DNA of 64,000 nt. Origin: Streptomyces sp. KMM 9044 (GTDB lineage Bacteria; Actinomycetota; Actinomycetes; Streptomycetales; Streptomycetaceae). The notes under the pieces were generated by a model. It did no database searches. It was not told the origin of the DNA and saw only the letters and a program-made list of their open reading frames with translations. Numbering within the stretch: the first letter of the stretch is position 1; each line of letters begins with the position of its first letter. The position numbers were made by a program, and so were the translations under genes. The stretch lies in NCBI RefSeq assembly GCF_024701375.2, contig NZ_CP113910.1, positions 186,001-250,000 on the forward strand, read 5' to 3'. Positions 33,054-41,708 of the stretch are shown here, in pieces.

Positions 33054-34259
33054 ATGCCCCCCCGTCACCAGCGCTCCCTCGGCCGCCGGAAAGTTCTTTT
33101 CGCCCTCGGCGGGGCGGCCGTGGCTGTGCCCGCCGCCGCCGCGCTCGCCCCCCACGCCCTCGCGGAGGTCTCCCCGGACACGCAGCCCGCGGCGGCTGCC
33201 GCGGGCCCGCTCCCGCTGACGATCGTCAACAACAGCGGCTCCTTCGGCAACGCGAACGTGCACCTCTACATCGTGGGCAACCAGGACGGCCGTCAGGTCC
33301 GGGTCGCTCCGGACGGCAGCCTGGCCCCGGTCTCCCTGTCGGACAACGGTGCCGACGGCTTCACCGACTACGCGATCGGCCTGGCCGGCGGTGGCGAGAC
33401 CCGGCTGTCCCTGCCGTACATGTCCGGCCGCATCTACGTGGCCCTCGGCCAGAAGCTCAAGTTCAAGGCCGTCGCGGACGGCAACGGCAACGCGGCGTTG
33501 CAGTACCCGGCAGGCTGGGTCACCTCGGACCCCAACTACGGCGTGTTGCACGACTGTGCGGAGTTCACCTATAACCCCGCCGGCATGTTCTGCAACACCA
33601 CGATGGTCGACATGTTCAGCGTGCCGATGAACATCCGGCTCACCGGTTCCAAGGACCAGTCCGTCGGCGTGTTCCGGGACGGGGGCCGCGGTGCCGCGTT
33701 CGACGCGCTCAGGCAGGTGGAGGCGTTCTCCCGGCTCGTCGTGGACGACACCCGGATCATCGCGCCGGGACACGGCCTGGATGCGGGCCTGTTCGCCGCG
33801 GACTACCTCGCCCCGTACATCGACGAGGTGTGGAGCACCTACACCGGACGTGACCTCAAGGTGACCACGAACGCCGGTACCTTCACCGGCCGGGTGCGCG
33901 GCGACCGGTTCACCTTCGACGGGCCCGCCCAGGTCTCCTTCGCCAGGCCGTCCACCCGGGACGTCCTCTTCTGCGACGGGGCGCTCGCTGCCCCGAACGA
34001 CGGCACGACCGGTCCGGTAGCCGCCGTGCTCGGTGCCGGCTTCAACCGTTCGACGCTGCTCAGCCACCCCGACCAGCCGACCACCGACGCCTCGGCCTTC
34101 TACCGGACCGAGCTCACCAACCACTACTCCAAGGCCGTGCACACGGCCACGGAGGACGGCAGGGCGTACGGCTTCGCCTTCGACGACGTCGCCGACTTCG
34201 CCTCGTACATCCAGGAGACGGCTCCCACGGGCATCCGCCTGACGCTGTCGCCCTTCTAG
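33054..34259 (+). CDS. Secreted GH64 endo-beta-1,3-glucanase (laminaripentaose-producing type)
   Basis: This 401-residue protein has a Tat signal (SLGRRKVLFALGGAAVAVPA, cleavage near AHALA-E at 37-38). The GH64 domain contains LPLTIVNNSGSFGNANVHLY, the catalytic segment HDCAEFTYNPAGMFCNTTMV and TGRDLKVTTNAGTFTGRV. Glu170 and Asp186 are 16 residues apart, exactly as the acid/base pair Glu154/Asp170 of the Streptomyces matensis enzyme. GH64 enzymes release laminaripentaose from fungal-wall or storage beta-1,3-glucan. ATG 33054 is chosen because AGGAAA lies about 10 bases upstream and the twin-arginine signal follows; the open frame extends to 32943. Confidence 0.93.
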   Translation: MPPRHQRSLGRRKVLFALGGAAVAVPAAAALAPHALAEVSPDTQPAAAAAGPLPLTIVNNSGSFGNANVHLYIVGNQDGRQVRVAPDGSLAPVSLSDNGADGFTDYAIGLAGGGETRLSLPYMSGRIYVALGQKLKFKAVADGNGNAALQYPAGWVTSDPNYGVLHDCAEFTYNPAGMFCNTTMVDMFSVPMNIRLTGSKDQSVGVFRDGGRGAAFDALRQVEAFSRLVVDDTRIIAPGHGLDAGLFAADYLAPYIDEVWSTYTGRDLKVTTNAGTFTGRVRGDRFTFDGPAQVSFARPSTRDVLFCDGALAAPNDGTTGPVAAVLGAGFNRSTLLSHPDQPTTDASAFYRTELTNHYSKAVHTATEDGRAYGFAFDDVADFASYIQETAPTGIRLTLSPF

Positions 34260-34519
34260 TCCGAGAGGCCGAAGCACTGAAGGACCGGAAGACGGGCGGC
34301 GCCCTGCCTGGCGTCTGCGGTGGCCCGAACGGCGTGCGCCGCCGACGCGGGCAGGTTTTCCGCGGGCCGGGGAAGGTACCCCTGCACATGAGGAGCGGCC
34401 CCTTCGAGGCGGCGCCCCCCGTGTTCCGGATGCACAGCGGGCTCCCGCGTTGAATGGTGATACCGGACCCGAGGACCGCACCGGGGCCGCCACGTCCATC
34501 CGGACCCGAGGAGTCAGAG

Positions 34520-34726
34520 ATGTCGACGTCCCAGCCCGAGGAGTCCCGGCCGCCCGAGGACCGCACCACCCCGGACGGCCTGCTCCACGCCCGAACCGGT
34601 ACCGATGTGTCGCCGGAGGACCTCGTCCTTGCCTCCGGCAAGGATCTCACCCCGCACAATCTCGAATGGGCCAGGCGCAAGCTTGAGGAGGAAGGGCCCG
34701 CCGCGCTGGACAAGATCCTCCCCTGA
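34520..34726 (+). CDS. Small conserved hypothetical protein (68 aa)
   Basis: ATG 34520 follows GAGGAGTCAGAG. The disordered N-terminus (MSTSQPEESRPPEDRTTPDG) leads to a conserved C-terminus: SPEDLVLASGKDLTPHNLEW, ARRKLEEEGPAALDKILP. This tail is typical of a Streptomyces family of small soluble proteins of unknown function. It converges on the membrane protein gene downstream. Confidence 0.7.
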   Translation: MSTSQPEESRPPEDRTTPDGLLHARTGTDVSPEDLVLASGKDLTPHNLEWARRKLEEEGPAALDKILP

Positions 34727-34768
34727 CCCCGGGCCGGTCCTTCCTCGTCCGTCACCCCGGCCCGTCCG

Positions 34769-36317
34769 TCACCCCGGCCCGTCCGTGGCCGCGGCCCCTG
34801 GGGCGGCCTGCCCCGGCGTCGGCGCGATCCTGACCTGGAGGTCGCCGACCGTGTGCGCGGGCCAGTCGCGGACATGGCCGGGCGGGGTTCTGCCGGGGGC
34901 GGTGGGCGCGGCGACGGGCACGCGGTTCGCGGCGCTCAGGATCTCCGCCACCGTGATGTTCTCGTTGTTCCCGCCCGTCCCGCCGGAGGAGCAGCCGGTG
35001 GAGCAGCCGGTGGAGCAGCCGGTGGAGCAGCCGGTGGAGCAGGCCACCGGGATGGCTTCGTGGCCGGTGATCAGGCAGGGCGGGCGGACGCCGAGCCGGT
35101 GCAGTTCCCCGGCGGTGCGGGCCCCGTCCCGGCGGCTGTCGGTGTTGCGGTCCACGGTGTGCACCAGGACGGTCAGATGCCCGGCCAGCGCGAGCGCGAC
35201 CAGTGACGTCACGACCGACCGCCATGCCCCGGCCGATGTTCTGACCAGATGCCACAGCACGTCGGCGACGGGGATCTCGAGCAGGGCGTAGGCGGTCTGG
35301 AGGAAACGGGGCGCCGCATACCCGATCATGAAGAGATACGGGAGGGCGGCTGTGGCGGCGCAGGCCGGCGGCAGCGCGGTGCGCAGAGCGCGCCGGGCCC
35401 GTACGGCGACGACCGGCGCGAGAACGGCCGGGAGCGGCAGGGCGAACCACCAGAGGGCGATCACCGGAGGGGGCATCGCCCCGGTGCACGGACGGCACAG
35501 ACCGCGCCCGCCCAGGCTGCGCAGTGGGTCGTCGCCGGCGAGGTGCAGGCCGAGCCCGCCCTGGACACGGGAGGCCTCGGCCAGCCGCTTCCCCGGGCCG
35601 CCGTACCAGGCGCAGGCCTCGGCCAGCCACTCGGCCGCGCCCGCCCCGAGACCCGCCGCGAGTGCGAGCAGCAGGCGGACGTGCCGGCCGGCCAGGGCGA
35701 GGACCAGCAGCGGAACCGTCACCCATACGGCGTCGGTGGGCCGCATCAGTGCCATCAGCGCGGCCCCCGCCACGATGCCCCGGAGCGCTCCGCGCGCGTA
35801 CCGGTCGGCATGGGGGCGCAGGAAGCAGCCGACGGTGATCAGGGCGCCGAGTGCGACCCACTGGTTGGGCATGGCCTGGGGGCCGTAGAAGAGGGTCACC
35901 CACAAGGATGGGAAGAAGGCGGCGCCTGTGACCAGGACCCGGGTGGGGAACAGGCCGTGCCAGGCACGCAGCGCCAGGTACAGGCCCAGGCCGGACAGGA
36001 CGGCGAGGTAGACGCGCAGCAGTGCGGTGGACTCCGACCAGGAGGCGACGGGTGCCACCAGGAGGGGGACGCCCCGGGAGCCCGGGGCGCTGAAGAAGGC
36101 GGCCGGATGGTGGGAGGTGACCTGGCTGACGTAGACGATCTTGTCCCAGCCGAGTCCCAGCGCGGGGCGGACGAGGGCGAGTTGGGCGACGGTGAAGACG
36201 GCGGCCAGGACCGCGAGCGGTGCGGTGCCGCTCGTGGCACGAAATGCGCGCGGCGAGGACGTACGAATGTGCGCGTCGCCGTCCTCCGGTGAGAAGGCCG
36301 CTCTTGCCGTCGGCCAT
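34769..36317 (-). CDS. Polytopic membrane protein, 5' end disrupted by a probable frameshift
   Basis: From about 36240 to 34769 the frame encodes around ten hydrophobic segments, such as LAVLAAVFTVAQLALV, VYLAVLSGLGLYLAL and LLVLALAGRHVRLLLALAAG. The protein resembles undecaprenyl-linked or ArnT-like glycosyltransferase membrane proteins, but no catalytic motif can be assigned safely. No start codon exists in this frame before GTG 36058, yet similarity-like sequence runs further upstream. A well-placed ATG at 36317 (GAGGGG upstream) begins MADGKSGLLTGGRRRAHSYV in a neighbouring frame, so a one-base indel near 36240-36245 is likely. The C-terminal region carries four tandem CSTG repeats. Confidence 0.6.
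34986..35045. repeat. 12-bp tandem repeat encoding (Cys-Ser-Thr-Gly)n
   Basis: Four to five near-perfect copies of GGAGCAGCCGGT lie in the membrane protein gene and are read on the minus strand as CSTG repeats. The unit is a multiple of three, so copy-number change would keep the frame. Confidence 0.9.
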
Positions 36318-36424
36318 CGTCCGCCCCTCGTCCCGCGCGCCGTCGATCCAGCCGATCATCTGCGTGCAAGCAGGAACGAATTAACCCGTAGGGCGCGCCG
36401 AGGCAGGCGGGGCGGCGGATGCGG

Positions 36425-37198
36425 TCACCGCTCTGCGGGGTCCTTCGGCCCTCCGGGTTCTCCGGTGAGCTCGGCGAGGTCCGTCACGACCCGGTCGGCG
36501 CCATGGGCGTAGAGCGCGTCCGGCCGGCCGACGCGGTCCACACCGACGACGTATCCGAAGCGACCGGCGCGGCCCGCGTCCATGCCGGCCAGCGCGTCCT
36601 CGAACACGGCGGCCCGGCCGGGCGGGACGCCGAGGTCCCGGGCGGCGGCGAGGAAGGTCTCGGGGCGCGGCTTGCCGGGGAGGCCGCGCTCGGCGGCGAC
36701 CACACCGTCCACGCGGGTGTCGAAGAGACACTCGGCGTCGATGGCGTGCAGCACGTCCCGGCAGTTGGCGCTGGCGGAGACGACGGCAGTGCGCAGGCCG
36801 TCGGCACGGGCCGCCCGGATGTAGCGCAGAGTGCCGTCGTAGGCCTCCACTCCGCCGGCGCGGATCCGTTCCAGGAACAGCTCGTTCTTGCGGCGGGCGA
36901 GCCCGTGCACGGTCGTGGCCCCGGGTGGGTCGTCCGGCGCGCCCTCGGGCAGGTCAACGCCGCGGGAGGCGAGGAAGGCGCGTACGCCGTCGGACCGCGG
37001 GCGGCCGTCGACGTACTCGGCGTAGTCGGCGTCGGTGAACGGCCGGAAGTCCGTGCCGTCCCGCTCGCGGAGGAAGGCGTCGAGCGCCTGCCTCCAGGCC
37101 GCCGCGTGAACGGCGGCGGTCCTGGTGATGACACCGTCGAGGTCGAAGAGGCAGGCCAGGATGTTCTCGGGCAGACCCAGATCCGTCATACGGGACAT
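36425..37198 (-). CDS. HAD-family beta-phosphoglucomutase-like hydrolase
   Basis: The 257-residue protein shows the HAD motifs LFDLDGVITRTAAVHA (motif I, nucleophile Asp in DxDG), TAVVSASANC (motif II), GKPRPETFLAAA (motif III Lys) and AVFEDALAGMDAGRAG (motif IV). The R-x-x-A-V-H-A-x-x-W cap sequence and length match beta-phosphoglucomutase, which converts beta-glucose 1-phosphate to glucose 6-phosphate after GH65 phosphorolysis. ATG 37198 follows GGGGGACC; ATG 37189 is an alternative. It is divergent from a kinase gene 78 bp away. Confidence 0.85.
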   Translation of the reverse strand: MSRMTDLGLPENILACLFDLDGVITRTAAVHAAAWRQALDAFLRERDGTDFRPFTDADYAEYVDGRPRSDGVRAFLASRGVDLPEGAPDDPPGATTVHGLARRKNELFLERIRAGGVEAYDGTLRYIRAARADGLRTAVVSASANCRDVLHAIDAECLFDTRVDGVVAAERGLPGKPRPETFLAAARDLGVPPGRAAVFEDALAGMDAGRAGRFGYVVGVDRVGRPDALYAHGADRVVTDLAELTGEPGGPKDPAER

Positions 37199-37276
37199 GG
37201 TCCCCCGTCCCGGTGGACCGTACCCGGCGACGGGCAGGCAGCGGGCGGGGCGGGCAGGGGTGGCACACTCTGCCGT

Positions 37277-37933
37277 ATGGCGCCGACCTTCGACGATCTC
37301 CTCCACCGGGCCCGATCCCTCGGCCGGGACGGCCGGCGCGCGGTACTCGGCATCGCGGGCAGCCCCGGGGCCGGGAAGTCCACGCTCGCCGGGGAGTTGG
37401 TGCGGGCGCTGAACGGCACCGGGGAGCGGTGGGTCGCGCACGTCCCGATGGACGGCTTCCATCTCGCCGACGTCGAACTGGACCGGCTCGGCCGCCGGGA
37501 CCGCAAGGGTGCCCCGGACACCTTCGACGCGGCCGGGTACGCGGCCCTGCTGGGGCGGCTGCGCGGGGAGACGTACGGGGACGTCGTGTACGCGCCCGGT
37601 TTCGAACGGGGGCTGGAGCAGCCGCTCGCGGGGGCCGTTGCGGTACCGCCGACGGCCCGGCTGGTGGTGACGGAGGGGAACTATCTGCTGCTGGAAACCG
37701 GTGCGTGGGCGCGGGTGCGGGCGCAGCTCGACGAGGTGTGGTTCTGCGAGCTGGGCGAAGAGGAGCGGGTCCGGCGGCTGGTGGCCCGGCACGTGGAGTT
37801 CGGCAAGTCCCAGGACGAAGCGGTGGCCTGGGTCGCGCGCTCGGACGGGCCCAACGGCGAGCTGGTGGTGCGGACCCGGCACCGCGCGGACCTCGTGGTT
37901 CCGGCGTCGGCGGTGCCGTGTGTGCGCCGTTGA
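37277..37933 (+). CDS. Nucleoside/nucleotide kinase family protein (P-loop, YggC/uridine-kinase-like)
   Basis: This 218-residue P-loop kinase has Walker A GIAGSPGAGKST near residues 27-38, the substrate motif HVPMDGFHLADVELDRLGRR, and RKGAPDTFDAAGYAALLGRL and TEGNYLLLE (Walker B region). The pattern matches the YggC/FrcK-type subgroup related to uridine kinase and pantothenate kinase, often linked to sugar metabolism. The substrate is not identifiable. It starts 78 bp from the divergent HAD gene and is followed 43 bp later by an RpiR regulator, suggesting a sugar-phosphate locus. Confidence 0.85.
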   Translation: MAPTFDDLLHRARSLGRDGRRAVLGIAGSPGAGKSTLAGELVRALNGTGERWVAHVPMDGFHLADVELDRLGRRDRKGAPDTFDAAGYAALLGRLRGETYGDVVYAPGFERGLEQPLAGAVAVPPTARLVVTEGNYLLLETGAWARVRAQLDEVWFCELGEEERVRRLVARHVEFGKSQDEAVAWVARSDGPNGELVVRTRHRADLVVPASAVPCVRR

Positions 37934-37976
37934 CGAGCTAGATTGAACCGTCGTGGGAGACGAAGGAGGCGCCCCG

Positions 37977-38894
37977 GTGCCATCGCCGCAGCAGGCACGC
38001 GCCCAGGCATCCGCGATCACCTCGGGGAAGGCGGACCAGGACACGGAGGTGTCCCCGACGTCCCAGCTCCGCACGCTGTTCGACCGTCCCCGGCTCTCCC
38101 CCGGGCAACGGCGCATCGCCCAGTATCTGATCGAGCACCTCACGGAGGCCGCGTTCCTGTCGATCACGGACCTCGCCGAGCGCGTCGGGGTGAGCCAGCC
38201 CTCGGTGACCCGGTTCGCCTCGGTGGTCGGCTTCAGCGGCTACCCCGCACTGCGGGAGAAGCTCCAGGCGATCGCCCTCGGCACGCTCCCCGGCGGGCTG
38301 GCGGAGGAGAACCGGGGCAACGAACTGCAGGCGGCGGTGGACGCCGAGATCGAGAATCTCGAGAACCTGCGGCGGGACTTCGCCGATCCCGACCGGGTCA
38401 TCGAGATCGGCCGCATGCTGGCGGCGTCCGTGCCGCTGACCGTCCTCGGGCTGCGCATCTCCGGGTCCCTCGCCGAGCACTTCGGCTACGCCGCCCGCCG
38501 TATCCACCCGGACGTCCGTCTGGTGACCCGGGGCGGCAGCGTCGCCTACGACGCACTGCTGCAGTCACGGGAGGCCGGCGGCTCGTGGGTGCTGGCGTTC
38601 TCCATGCCGCGGCACGCCCAGGAGACCCTGACGGCGGTGCGGGTGGCCCGGGACGCCGGGCTGAAGGTCGCGCTGATCACCGACCTGACGCTGGGCCCTC
38701 TCGCGGACGAGGCCGACGTCGCCTTCGCGACCGGCACCGGGTCACGTCTGGTGTTCGACTCGTACGCCACTGCGGGCGTGATGTGTGCGGCGCTGCTCCA
38801 GGCCATGACGGACGCGGACCCGGAGCGGACGCAGGCACGGCTCGACGCATACGAGCAGGTCGCCGACCAGCGTCAGTTCTTCCTCCGGGACTGA
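37977..38894 (+). CDS. MurR/RpiR-family transcriptional regulator (HTH-SIS)
   Basis: The N-terminal HTH_6 domain (about 25-100) includes RIAQYLIEHLTEAAFLSITD and RVGVSQPSVTRFASVVGFSG. The C-terminal SIS sugar-phosphate isomerase-like domain (about 130-275) includes PLTVLGLRISGSLAEHFGYA and VLAFSMPRHAQET. RpiR regulators respond to phosphorylated sugars. GTG 37977 is preferred because GAAGGAGG sits 8 bases before it; the open frame begins at 37953. The gene lies directly downstream of the nucleoside-kinase-like gene in the same direction. Two MITE copies follow. Confidence 0.92.
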   Translation: MPSPQQARAQASAITSGKADQDTEVSPTSQLRTLFDRPRLSPGQRRIAQYLIEHLTEAAFLSITDLAERVGVSQPSVTRFASVVGFSGYPALREKLQAIALGTLPGGLAEENRGNELQAAVDAEIENLENLRRDFADPDRVIEIGRMLAASVPLTVLGLRISGSLAEHFGYAARRIHPDVRLVTRGGSVAYDALLQSREAGGSWVLAFSMPRHAQETLTAVRVARDAGLKVALITDLTLGPLADEADVAFATGTGSRLVFDSYATAGVMCAALLQAMTDADPERTQARLDAYEQVADQRQFFLRD

Positions 38895-38916
38895 CGGCGC
38901 CGGCGAGTAGACCCTC

Positions 38917-39056
38917 GACTCTGCTGCTCGATTCGAGGGGGGGCACGCACCGCGTCCGGGAGGGGCCGGCCGGGGCCGGACCGCCTCCTCGCGAGGCCCG
39001 TTCCCTGCGCCCCGTCGGCAGGCCGGCGTCACTCTTCGCAATGGAGCAACAGAGTC
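38917..39056 (+). mobile_element. MITE-like element, family A (copy A1)
   Basis: A 140-bp non-coding element is bounded by inverted termini GACTCTGCTGCTCGATTCG and its partner ending CAACAGAGTC. It is about 85-90% identical by eye to copies at 44247-44388 (inverted) and 45639-45781. The interior holds no gene. It lies in tandem with family B copy B1. Direct repeats ACCCTC at 38911-38916 and 39203-39208 flank the A1-B1 pair as a unit. Confidence 0.85.
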
Positions 39057-39062
39057 GACCTG

Positions 39063-39202
39063 GACTCTGCTGCGCCATTCGGCGAGCGATCACGTGCCAT
39101 GCTTTCAGGGCTCGGCCGCGCCCGGCCTGCCTGCATCTGCGACGCGCTCTGAAGGCCGTATCGGCACGGCGTCATCACGCCGGGTAATTGCGCAGCAGAG
39201 TC
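39063..39202 (+). mobile_element. MITE-like element, family B (copy B1)
   Basis: This 140-bp element starts GACTCTGCTGCGCCATTC and ends GCGCAGCAGAGTC. It shares terminal sequence with family A but has an unrelated interior (CATCTGCGACGCGCTCTGAA). The second copy, inverted, is at 45788-45927. Only GACCTG separates it from A1. Confidence 0.85.
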
Positions 39203-39208
39203 ACCCTC

Positions 39209-39389
39209 CACTTCAAAGCGAGCATGAATGTTTTCATACGCCTTGAAAACCGGATGGCATATATAAATACTGCTGGCGGATCACGACATGTCCTGCGCGA
39301 ACGCCCAAGACCGTCGGATCGCCCCCTGGACCGGGGCAGCCCCACCCGTCGCCCACCCCAGCGACGCCGCACACCCGGAAGCGATGATC
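39209..39389 (+). promoter_or_regulatory. A/T-rich leader region before the 122-aa protein
   Basis: The segment around 39225-39275 (GAATGTTTTCATACGCCTTG, then GGCATATATAAATACTGC) is strikingly A/T-rich for this genome and contains TTGAAA and TATAAA-like hexamers. It is a likely promoter, but spacing is not ideal and no precise -10/-35 assignment is made. The MITE B1 end lies just upstream. Confidence 0.35.
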
Positions 39390-39758
39390 ATGACCGTGAC
39401 GTCCACGCGCCTCAGTCCGGACTGGCCCTGCCAGGTCAAGGCACCCGGCAGCTACGACTGGGAGCGCTCGGCGGCCAGGTGGCTGCGCGAGCTGGTGCCG
39501 GCGCGCTACGCGAGCTACCCCGCGTTCATCCGGCACCCCGTCCTGCTGGCGCGGCACGCCCAGATCCAGGTCGAGCACGAGATCCGGGTGGCGCGCACCG
39601 CCCTGCAGACGGCACGGGCCGACCTGCCCCGGCTGGGCCTGCACGAAGGGGTCATCGAGCACACGATCAAGCTGTACGCGGCCGAGGTCATGCAGTTGCA
39701 GCACATCGCCCGCAGCGTGCGCGCGGTCACCCGGGCGCTGGTGGAATCGGGCCGCTGA
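39390..39758 (+). CDS. Conserved hypothetical protein (122 aa)
   Basis: The protein reads MTVTSTRLSPDWPCQVKAPG, SYDWERSAARWLRELVPARY, then helices with HPVLLARHAQIQVEHEIRVA and LGLHEGVIEHTIKLYAAEVM. It is mostly alpha-helical, soluble, and belongs to a Streptomyces group of unknown function as far as I can tell. ATG 39390 fits GGAAG at an 8-base spacing better than ATG 39384. It is convergent with the peptidoglycan-binding protein gene. Confidence 0.65.
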   Translation: MTVTSTRLSPDWPCQVKAPGSYDWERSAARWLRELVPARYASYPAFIRHPVLLARHAQIQVEHEIRVARTALQTARADLPRLGLHEGVIEHTIKLYAAEVMQLQHIARSVRAVTRALVESGR

Positions 39759-39785
39759 CCGGGACGGCGGGCAGCCGCTCGGGCG

Positions 39786-40565
39786 TCATCCCGTACGGGA
39801 CTCCAGCGCGCGGCGGGTGTCGTCGCCGTAGACGCCGGTCTCGTCGCCCTGGACGCCGTACCAGAGCTGGAACCGGGCGACGGCCGCCGACAGGGTGGCG
39901 TCGTAGCGGCCGTTGGCGGCGCCGTCGCGGTAGACGTCCGGAATGCGCAGGAGCCGTTCCTGAAGTTCGGTCACCTCAGGGCCCGAGTCACCCTCGCTGA
40001 GGAACCCGGGGGTGGCCGGAGCCCGCACGGGCGGCGTGGTGGGAGCGGTCGCGGGCGGGCTCGCGGAGGGGCGGGGGCCGGGCGTGGCACGGTCGTCGGA
40101 GTTCTGCCCCAGAAGCAGGACCGCTCCGCCGAAGCCGAGTACCGCCGCCGCGGCCACGGCGATCGCCAGGGCGGCCCGCCGCGTCGCGGGGCTGTGTGTG
40201 GAGGCGTGCGGGGGCCGGCCGGGCGCGGCGCTGTCGTCCGAAGGGCCGCGGGGCGAACGGCGCCGGGGGGCCGTGCGGCCGGATGCGGGAGCGTGACGCG
40301 TGAAGCTCTCGTGCGCCGGGCCGGGCACGGCCGTCGGCGGCCGGGTGGGCGGTTCGGGGGCGAGCGACGGGAACTCCTGTGTCTCGTCCTCCGCACCGGT
40401 CGGGGGCCGGGACAGGGTGACGGACTCGTAGCCCTCGTGCTCCTCCCGTTCGAACTCCTTGAACAGTTCGGCGAGCGCGTCCGTGCGGCGGGGGCGCAGG
40501 ACGCGGACGGGCTCGAGGGGTGGCGGGCCGTCGTGCGGCTGACCGGGGTCGGACGGCGTCGGCAC
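39786..40565 (-). CDS. Membrane-anchored peptidoglycan-binding-domain protein (259 aa)
   Basis: An N-terminal cytoplasmic region contains VRVLRPRRTDALAELFKEFE and a Pro/Arg-rich stretch. One membrane segment (about 133-155, ALAIAVAAAAVLGFGGAVLL) follows, then a Pro/Thr-rich linker and a C-terminal PG_binding_1 domain (GDSGPEVTELQERLLRIPDV, then GRYDATLSAAVARFQLWYGV). The domain would sit outside the membrane and bind cell-wall peptidoglycan. GTG 40565 follows GGAAGGAGAGCAGC. The ATP-grasp gene is immediately upstream on the same strand. Confidence 0.85.
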   Translation of the reverse strand: MPTPSDPGQPHDGPPPLEPVRVLRPRRTDALAELFKEFEREEHEGYESVTLSRPPTGAEDETQEFPSLAPEPPTRPPTAVPGPAHESFTRHAPASGRTAPRRRSPRGPSDDSAAPGRPPHASTHSPATRRAALAIAVAAAAVLGFGGAVLLLGQNSDDRATPGPRPSASPPATAPTTPPVRAPATPGFLSEGDSGPEVTELQERLLRIPDVYRDGAANGRYDATLSAAVARFQLWYGVQGDETGVYGDDTRRALESRTG

Positions 40566-40638
40566 GCTGCTCTCCTTCCGCTGCCCACGAGGGCGGGGCC
40601 GCCCACGGGAGGAGATACGCGCCGGGAGCGGCGGAGGT

Positions 40639-41480
40639 TCAACCGGCGGCACGCAGAAAACGGTGCAGGGAAGCCGTCATGGCGGACACGAAGGACTCCC
40701 GGGACGCCGCGTCCAGGACGTCGAGGGACAGGTACGGGTTCAGGTCCTCCAGCTCGACCAGCAGCAGTTCGCCGTCCGGGGCACGGCAGGCGTCGACCCG
40801 CTGGATGCCGTGGTCGAGGGTGTTCCAGCCGACGAAGCCCCGGGCGAACTCCAGGTCGCGCGGGGTGGCTTCGTACGACTCCAGCTGCCAGCGCCGGCCG
40901 GAGTCCGGGGCGTACAGGGCGCACTGGATGTCGTGGTCGACGAAGGAGAAGGAGACCTCGTACGCGAAGTCGACGTACGGCTGCACCAGCACGCTGCCGC
41001 CGACGAGCTCCCGCACCGCGTCCGCGGCGACGACACGCAGCCCCATCGAGTCGGCGCCGAGCCTGGGTTTGACCACGTACCGGTCCGCCGGGGGCAGCAC
41101 GTGCAGGTCCTCCGCACGGCCGACGGTGGGGATCACCGGCCACCCGGCCGCGCTCAGTTCGAGCAGATACTGCTTGCCGGCCGTGTCGCCCCGGCCGGCA
41201 AGCGGGTTGTAGACCGGTTTCCCGGTCTCCGCGGCCCGCTCGCGGAAGGCGTCGTAGGCGTCCCCGGGTATGTCATGACCGGGCCGCTGTTGCGGACGAT
41301 CACGGCGTCGAACCCGTCCGTCGGCGCGGCGGCGTCCCTCGGACGACAGAGCGTCAGGTCGAAGTCGGCGCGCAGTCGGGAGGCGAGCTGGACGTCCTCG
41401 TCGCCGTAGCGACGCCCGCGGGCCGGATACGCCGGATCGGTGACGTACAGGAGGCGGGGACGGGGGCGGACGGGCGCCAT
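40639..41480 (-). pseudogene. ATP-grasp domain protein interrupted by a frameshift
   Basis: ATG 41480 opens MAPVRPRPRLLYVTDPAYPA, GDEDVQLASRLRADFDLTLC, VIVRNSGPVM, a typical preATP-grasp N-terminus. Near 41265-41275 the protein moves to another frame, continuing DAYDAFRERAAETGKPVYNP, DRYVVKPRLGADSMGLRVV, VLVQPYVDFAYEVSFSFVDH and LLLVELEDLNPYLSLDV to 40639. The latter is a full ATP-grasp core with the VKP Lys and the E-x-N metal-binding site. A single base change in length would rejoin the halves into about 280 residues. The substrate is unknown, and there is no precursor peptide beside it. Confidence 0.8.
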
Positions 41481-41708
41481 ACAGGGCTCCTCGAGGGGAC
41501 GACAGCGACCTGATCATACGAATGATCCATAGGTGCCGAAACGGCGCAGGAACACGGGTGACACAACCGAGGGGTACAGAGTGCCTTTACCGGTGGCACT
41601 GAGTGCCATACCCTGTCGCCGTGCACGGTGGCACAAGACACGCCGGGTGCATGCGTGCCGGGGCACCGTGCACGCGGGATGGCGACCGAGTGCAGGGAGT
41701 TGACCAGC

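Noticed and set aside
38917..39202. MITE copies considered as small protein genes
   Set aside because: The frames through them have no ribosome binding sites, are not conserved as protein between copies, and the units have inverted termini and target duplications.
40639..41480. Second ATP-grasp gene considered as a second graspetide synthetase
   Set aside because: No precursor-like peptide lies nearby, the sequence blocks differ from TgmB, and the gene is frameshifted.
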